Shown: positions 4,952 through 6,613 of the stretch, in pieces
How the letters are laid out: every line of letters begins with the position of its first letter
Position numbering within the stretch: position 1 is the stretch's first letter
The notes under the pieces: model-generated
The model's input: only the letters and a program-made list of their open reading frames with translations
Told to the model about the DNA's origin: nothing
The model's database searches: none
Made by a program: the position numbers and the translations under genes
Assembly (NCBI GenBank): GCA_015522055.1
Contig: WAMZ01000022.1
Location: 1 to 6,613 of the forward strand
Origin: Candidatus Geothermarchaeota archaeon
Lineage (GTDB): Archaea > Thermoproteota > Nitrososphaeria > Geothermarchaeales > JDFR-13
Direction: 5' to 3'
DNA length: 6,613 nt

Positions 4952-6256
4952 ATGGATGTCGATGATTTTCTATCCAAAACCCTAATGGATATGGGACTAA
5001 CGAGATACGAAGCAATGATATACTATGCCCTAGTCAAGTTAGGAGAAGCTAAGGCCATAGAGATAGCGCAGGCATCTGGAGTACCTAGGGAGAAGACCTA
5101 CCAAATACTCAGAAACCTAGAGGAGAGAAATATGATAAAAAGGGTGGACGCTAAGCCCAGGAAATGGATACCCATGCCACCAACCGCCATATTCAAGGAG
5201 GTCTTGGAGCAGAGGAAGAAGACAATAGCGAAGATCGAGGAGGCCTTGAAATCACTCCAAGAGATGTATGACCGGGGAAGCAAGAAAAGCCTCAGGAAAG
5301 AGCTGAATGTCTGGGAGATATCCAGAGCCGCCTTCGAGGAAACACTATACTCATCCCTAGTCTATGCAAACATAAGTGTATATTCATTGATGTCGCCGAA
5401 TCTCCTAGAGAGAATAACCATGTACAACATGGACCTAATAAAGAAGTTATATAGGAAGGATGTAAGCCTAAACATAGTGACGAAGATATATGACGATAAC
5501 CTCCATATACTTGCCAAGTTGAGCAACTTCTCCAATATATATATTACCCCAATAGAAGATAGGCTGGACACCTCCATCATAATAATAGATGGAAACACCG
5601 GATTCATGGTGAGGGACAATGAGGACTACATCATACAGTTCTCAGACTCTAGGATAGCGAGCTTCTTTATGGATATGATAGATAGCATAATAAAGGCCTC
5701 GAGGCGTATAGAGGACTACATATCATATTGGGAGGCCGTCGAGACACTGGACTACAGCGATATACTAAAGCCTAGCAACATGGTTAAATTATCGGAGGAG
5801 ATAAACCAGAGCCTACTCCTAAACGTGTTATCAAGAGGAAGTATGAACGAGGAAATCTATGCCGAGTCCATCATTAGGATAATAAATAAATATATCCCCC
5901 AGTTCAGCGCCCTATCCATAGATGGGAAGACCCAGATACTGAACCTACTGATGCGGAATAACCCAATCTATAGAGACGTATCCATGGAGATAGACACAGT
6001 CAACACCACACTAATCATAGATATAAATGTAGATGACTCCCAAGATTGGATAGAGAAGGTAAAAGAGCTTAGGAGAATAATACTTCCAATACCATACTAC
6101 CTAGCCCTCAAACACGAGCTGAGTAGGATGGGATGGAAGGAAGGGCAGACCATCTGGCTCGAATATAAGAAGAGCCCAAGCCAATATGTAGATAAGAAGA
6201 AGATAAGGATCATTAAGAAATATAGTATACCCACAAAGGCTAGGATATACGTTTAA
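4952..6256 (+). CDS. TrmB-family winged-helix regulator with long C-terminal extension
   Basis: This is a probable DNA-binding transcription regulator of 434 residues. Residues 14-74 form the TrmB-type winged helix: GLTRYEAMIYYALVKLG, then EIAQASGVPREKTYQILRNLEER as the helix-turn-helix, and a basic wing ending KPRKWIPM. A dimerising coiled coil follows at about 78-107. Residues 115-250 look like the TrmB phospholipase-D-like middle domain (alternating helix and strand; ISVYSLMS, VSLNIVTKI, LDTSIIIIDGNTGFMV). Residues 255-434 are an alpha/beta segment I do not recognise, with strand-like MEIDTVNTTLIIDINV (345-360) and a basic end. I see no convincing sugar-binding domain. ATG 4952 was chosen because it keeps the full helix before the winged helix. 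No good ribosome binding site precedes it, so translation may be leaderless; ATG 4985 and 4991 are alternatives. It is divergent from the cdv operon across 149 bp and may regulate it, itself, or both. The target is unproven. Confidence 0.82.
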   Translation: MDVDDFLSKTLMDMGLTRYEAMIYYALVKLGEAKAIEIAQASGVPREKTYQILRNLEERNMIKRVDAKPRKWIPMPPTAIFKEVLEQRKKTIAKIEEALKSLQEMYDRGSKKSLRKELNVWEISRAAFEETLYSSLVYANISVYSLMSPNLLERITMYNMDLIKKLYRKDVSLNIVTKIYDDNLHILAKLSNFSNIYITPIEDRLDTSIIIIDGNTGFMVRDNEDYIIQFSDSRIASFFMDMIDSIIKASRRIEDYISYWEAVETLDYSDILKPSNMVKLSEEINQSLLLNVLSRGSMNEEIYAESIIRIINKYIPQFSALSIDGKTQILNLLMRNNPIYRDVSMEIDTVNTTLIIDINVDDSQDWIEKVKELRRIILPIPYYLALKHELSRMGWKEGQTIWLEYKKSPSQYVDKKKIRIIKKYSIPTKARIYV

Positions 6257-6261
6257 CCCAG

Positions 6262-6270
6262 AAAAAATTT
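6262..6270. terminator. AT-rich tract between convergent genes, possible terminator
   Basis: The 32-bp gap between the convergent stop codons contains A6T3 (6262-6270). On the minus strand this reads as a run of six T residues just after the small membrane protein gene, the usual form of an archaeal U-tract terminator. For the + strand gene the T content (TTTATT) is weaker. No stem-loop is evident. Confidence 0.4.
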
Positions 6271-6288
6271 ATTAAATCAAATGGATAC

Positions 6289-6522
6289 TTAGAGTTCGCT
6301 AGGCCTTGTAGCCCAGTAATACGCAATTATAACCGAGAGTAGGCTACCTATAAACCCGGACAAGAGAGCCTCGATAATCTGCCTATTACTCGCAATCAAC
6401 TCAGCTATAGACGGAAAGGACTGTATAAGCCATGGTAGGACCAAAACACCAATAACATATATCAATATACCTATAACAAATCCGAGAGACGCTATAGCCA
6501 GATAAGCCATTACCCGAGCCAT
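6289..6522 (-). CDS. small two-helix membrane protein, function unknown
   Basis: This 77-residue protein has two strongly hydrophobic segments, at about 5-33 (MAYLAIASLGFVIGILIYVI and onward) and 49-70 (IIEALLSGFIGSLLSVIIAYYW). A short polar loop around 34-48 joins them. Arg3 and Arg73 flank the segments, which suggests both ends face the cytoplasm as a helical hairpin. No cleavable signal peptide, catalytic motif or known family is recognisable. Gly and Ser in the helices (GFIGSLLS) could pack helix to helix. ATG 6522 is preceded by AGGTGG 4 bases away, strong evidence for a real translated gene. It is convergent with the TrmB-like gene, so it is probably not in the same transcript. A link to division is only positional. 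Confidence 0.72.
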   Translation of the reverse strand: MARVMAYLAIASLGFVIGILIYVIGVLVLPWLIQSFPSIAELIASNRQIIEALLSGFIGSLLSVIIAYYWATRPSEL

Positions 6523-6526
6523 AAAA

Positions 6527-6532
6527 CCACCT
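6527..6532 (-). promoter_or_regulatory. ribosome binding site of the small membrane protein
   Basis: On the minus strand AGGTGG (6532-6527) lies 4 bases before ATG 6522. It is the same hexamer as the one ahead of cdvA, and it is the main evidence that this short hydrophobic reading frame is translated from the first Met rather than from Met5. Confidence 0.7.
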
Positions 6533-6561
6533 AAGAATATGTATAAAACCTACCTAAGCCA

Positions 6562-6571
6562 CTATATTAAT
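6562..6571 (-). promoter_or_regulatory. candidate promoter of the small membrane protein gene
   Basis: On the minus strand an ATTAATATAG-like stretch at about 6571-6562 would start transcription near 6540 and give a leader of roughly 18 bases that includes the ribosome binding site. The whole region 6535-6613 is AT-rich, and TTTTATACAT at about 6549-6540 is an alternative, so this is a weak call. Confidence 0.3.
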
Positions 6572-6613
6572 GAAATATTAGTGTTTGGAATAAATAAATT
6601 CTACATACAGAAG

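Noticed and set aside
1..6613. Mobile element, CRISPR array, tRNA, rRNA or toxin-antitoxin system
   Set aside because: I saw no transposase, no repeat-spacer pattern, no tRNA-like fold signature and no sign of base-composition change across the window.

Overview
The window looks like chromosomal DNA from a hyperthermophilic or thermophilic archaeon of the Thermoproteota (Crenarchaeota). Four things suggest this: an archaeal-type aspartyl-tRNA synthetase, a complete Cdv (ESCRT-based) cell-division gene set, GGTG-type ribosome binding sites 5-8 bases before most starts, and heavy use of AGG, ATA and CTA codons. Members of Thermoproteales generally lack CdvB/CdvC, so a lineage near Desulfurococcales, Acidilobales, Fervidicoccales or Sulfolobales is more likely. 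The sequence alone does not fix the order. No mobile element, CRISPR array, tRNA or rRNA is visible, and all six genes appear intact.

Layout: aspS lies on the + strand (88-1362). Convergent to it, with only 3 bp between the stop codons, is a four-gene minus-strand operon read from 4802 down to 1366. Its order is an ESCRT-III paralogue without a winged helix (CdvB1/B2-like), then cdvA, then cdvB with a C-terminal winged helix, then cdvC (Vps4-type AAA+ ATPase with an N-terminal MIT domain). The genes overlap or nearly touch (9-bp gap, 14-bp overlap, 13-bp gap), so they are probably one transcript. A 149-bp divergent promoter region with an inverted repeat and direct repeats separates the operon from a + strand TrmB-family regulator (4952-6256). 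The regulator has a large C-terminal extension that I do not recognise. It is followed, convergently, by a 77-residue two-helix membrane protein (6289-6522, minus strand).

How the genes fit together: CdvA is the membrane-associated scaffold at mid-cell and recruits CdvB through the CdvB winged helix. The shorter ESCRT-III paralogue would form the constricting polymer. Both ESCRT-III proteins carry a proline-rich MIM2-like motif that would recruit the MIT domain of CdvC, which remodels the filaments using ATP. The operon therefore encodes scaffold, recruiter, constricting polymer and disassembly motor in one unit, whereas the well-studied Sulfolobus operon carries only cdvA, cdvB and cdvC. The divergent TrmB-like protein is a natural candidate regulator of this cell-division operon, but that link is inferred from position.

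The most notable observations are the extra ESCRT-III gene leading the operon, the divergent TrmB-like protein with its unrecognised C-terminal domain, the repeat cluster in the shared promoter region, and an AspRS whose tRNA-specificity positions and motif 2 differ from the usual archaeal pattern.
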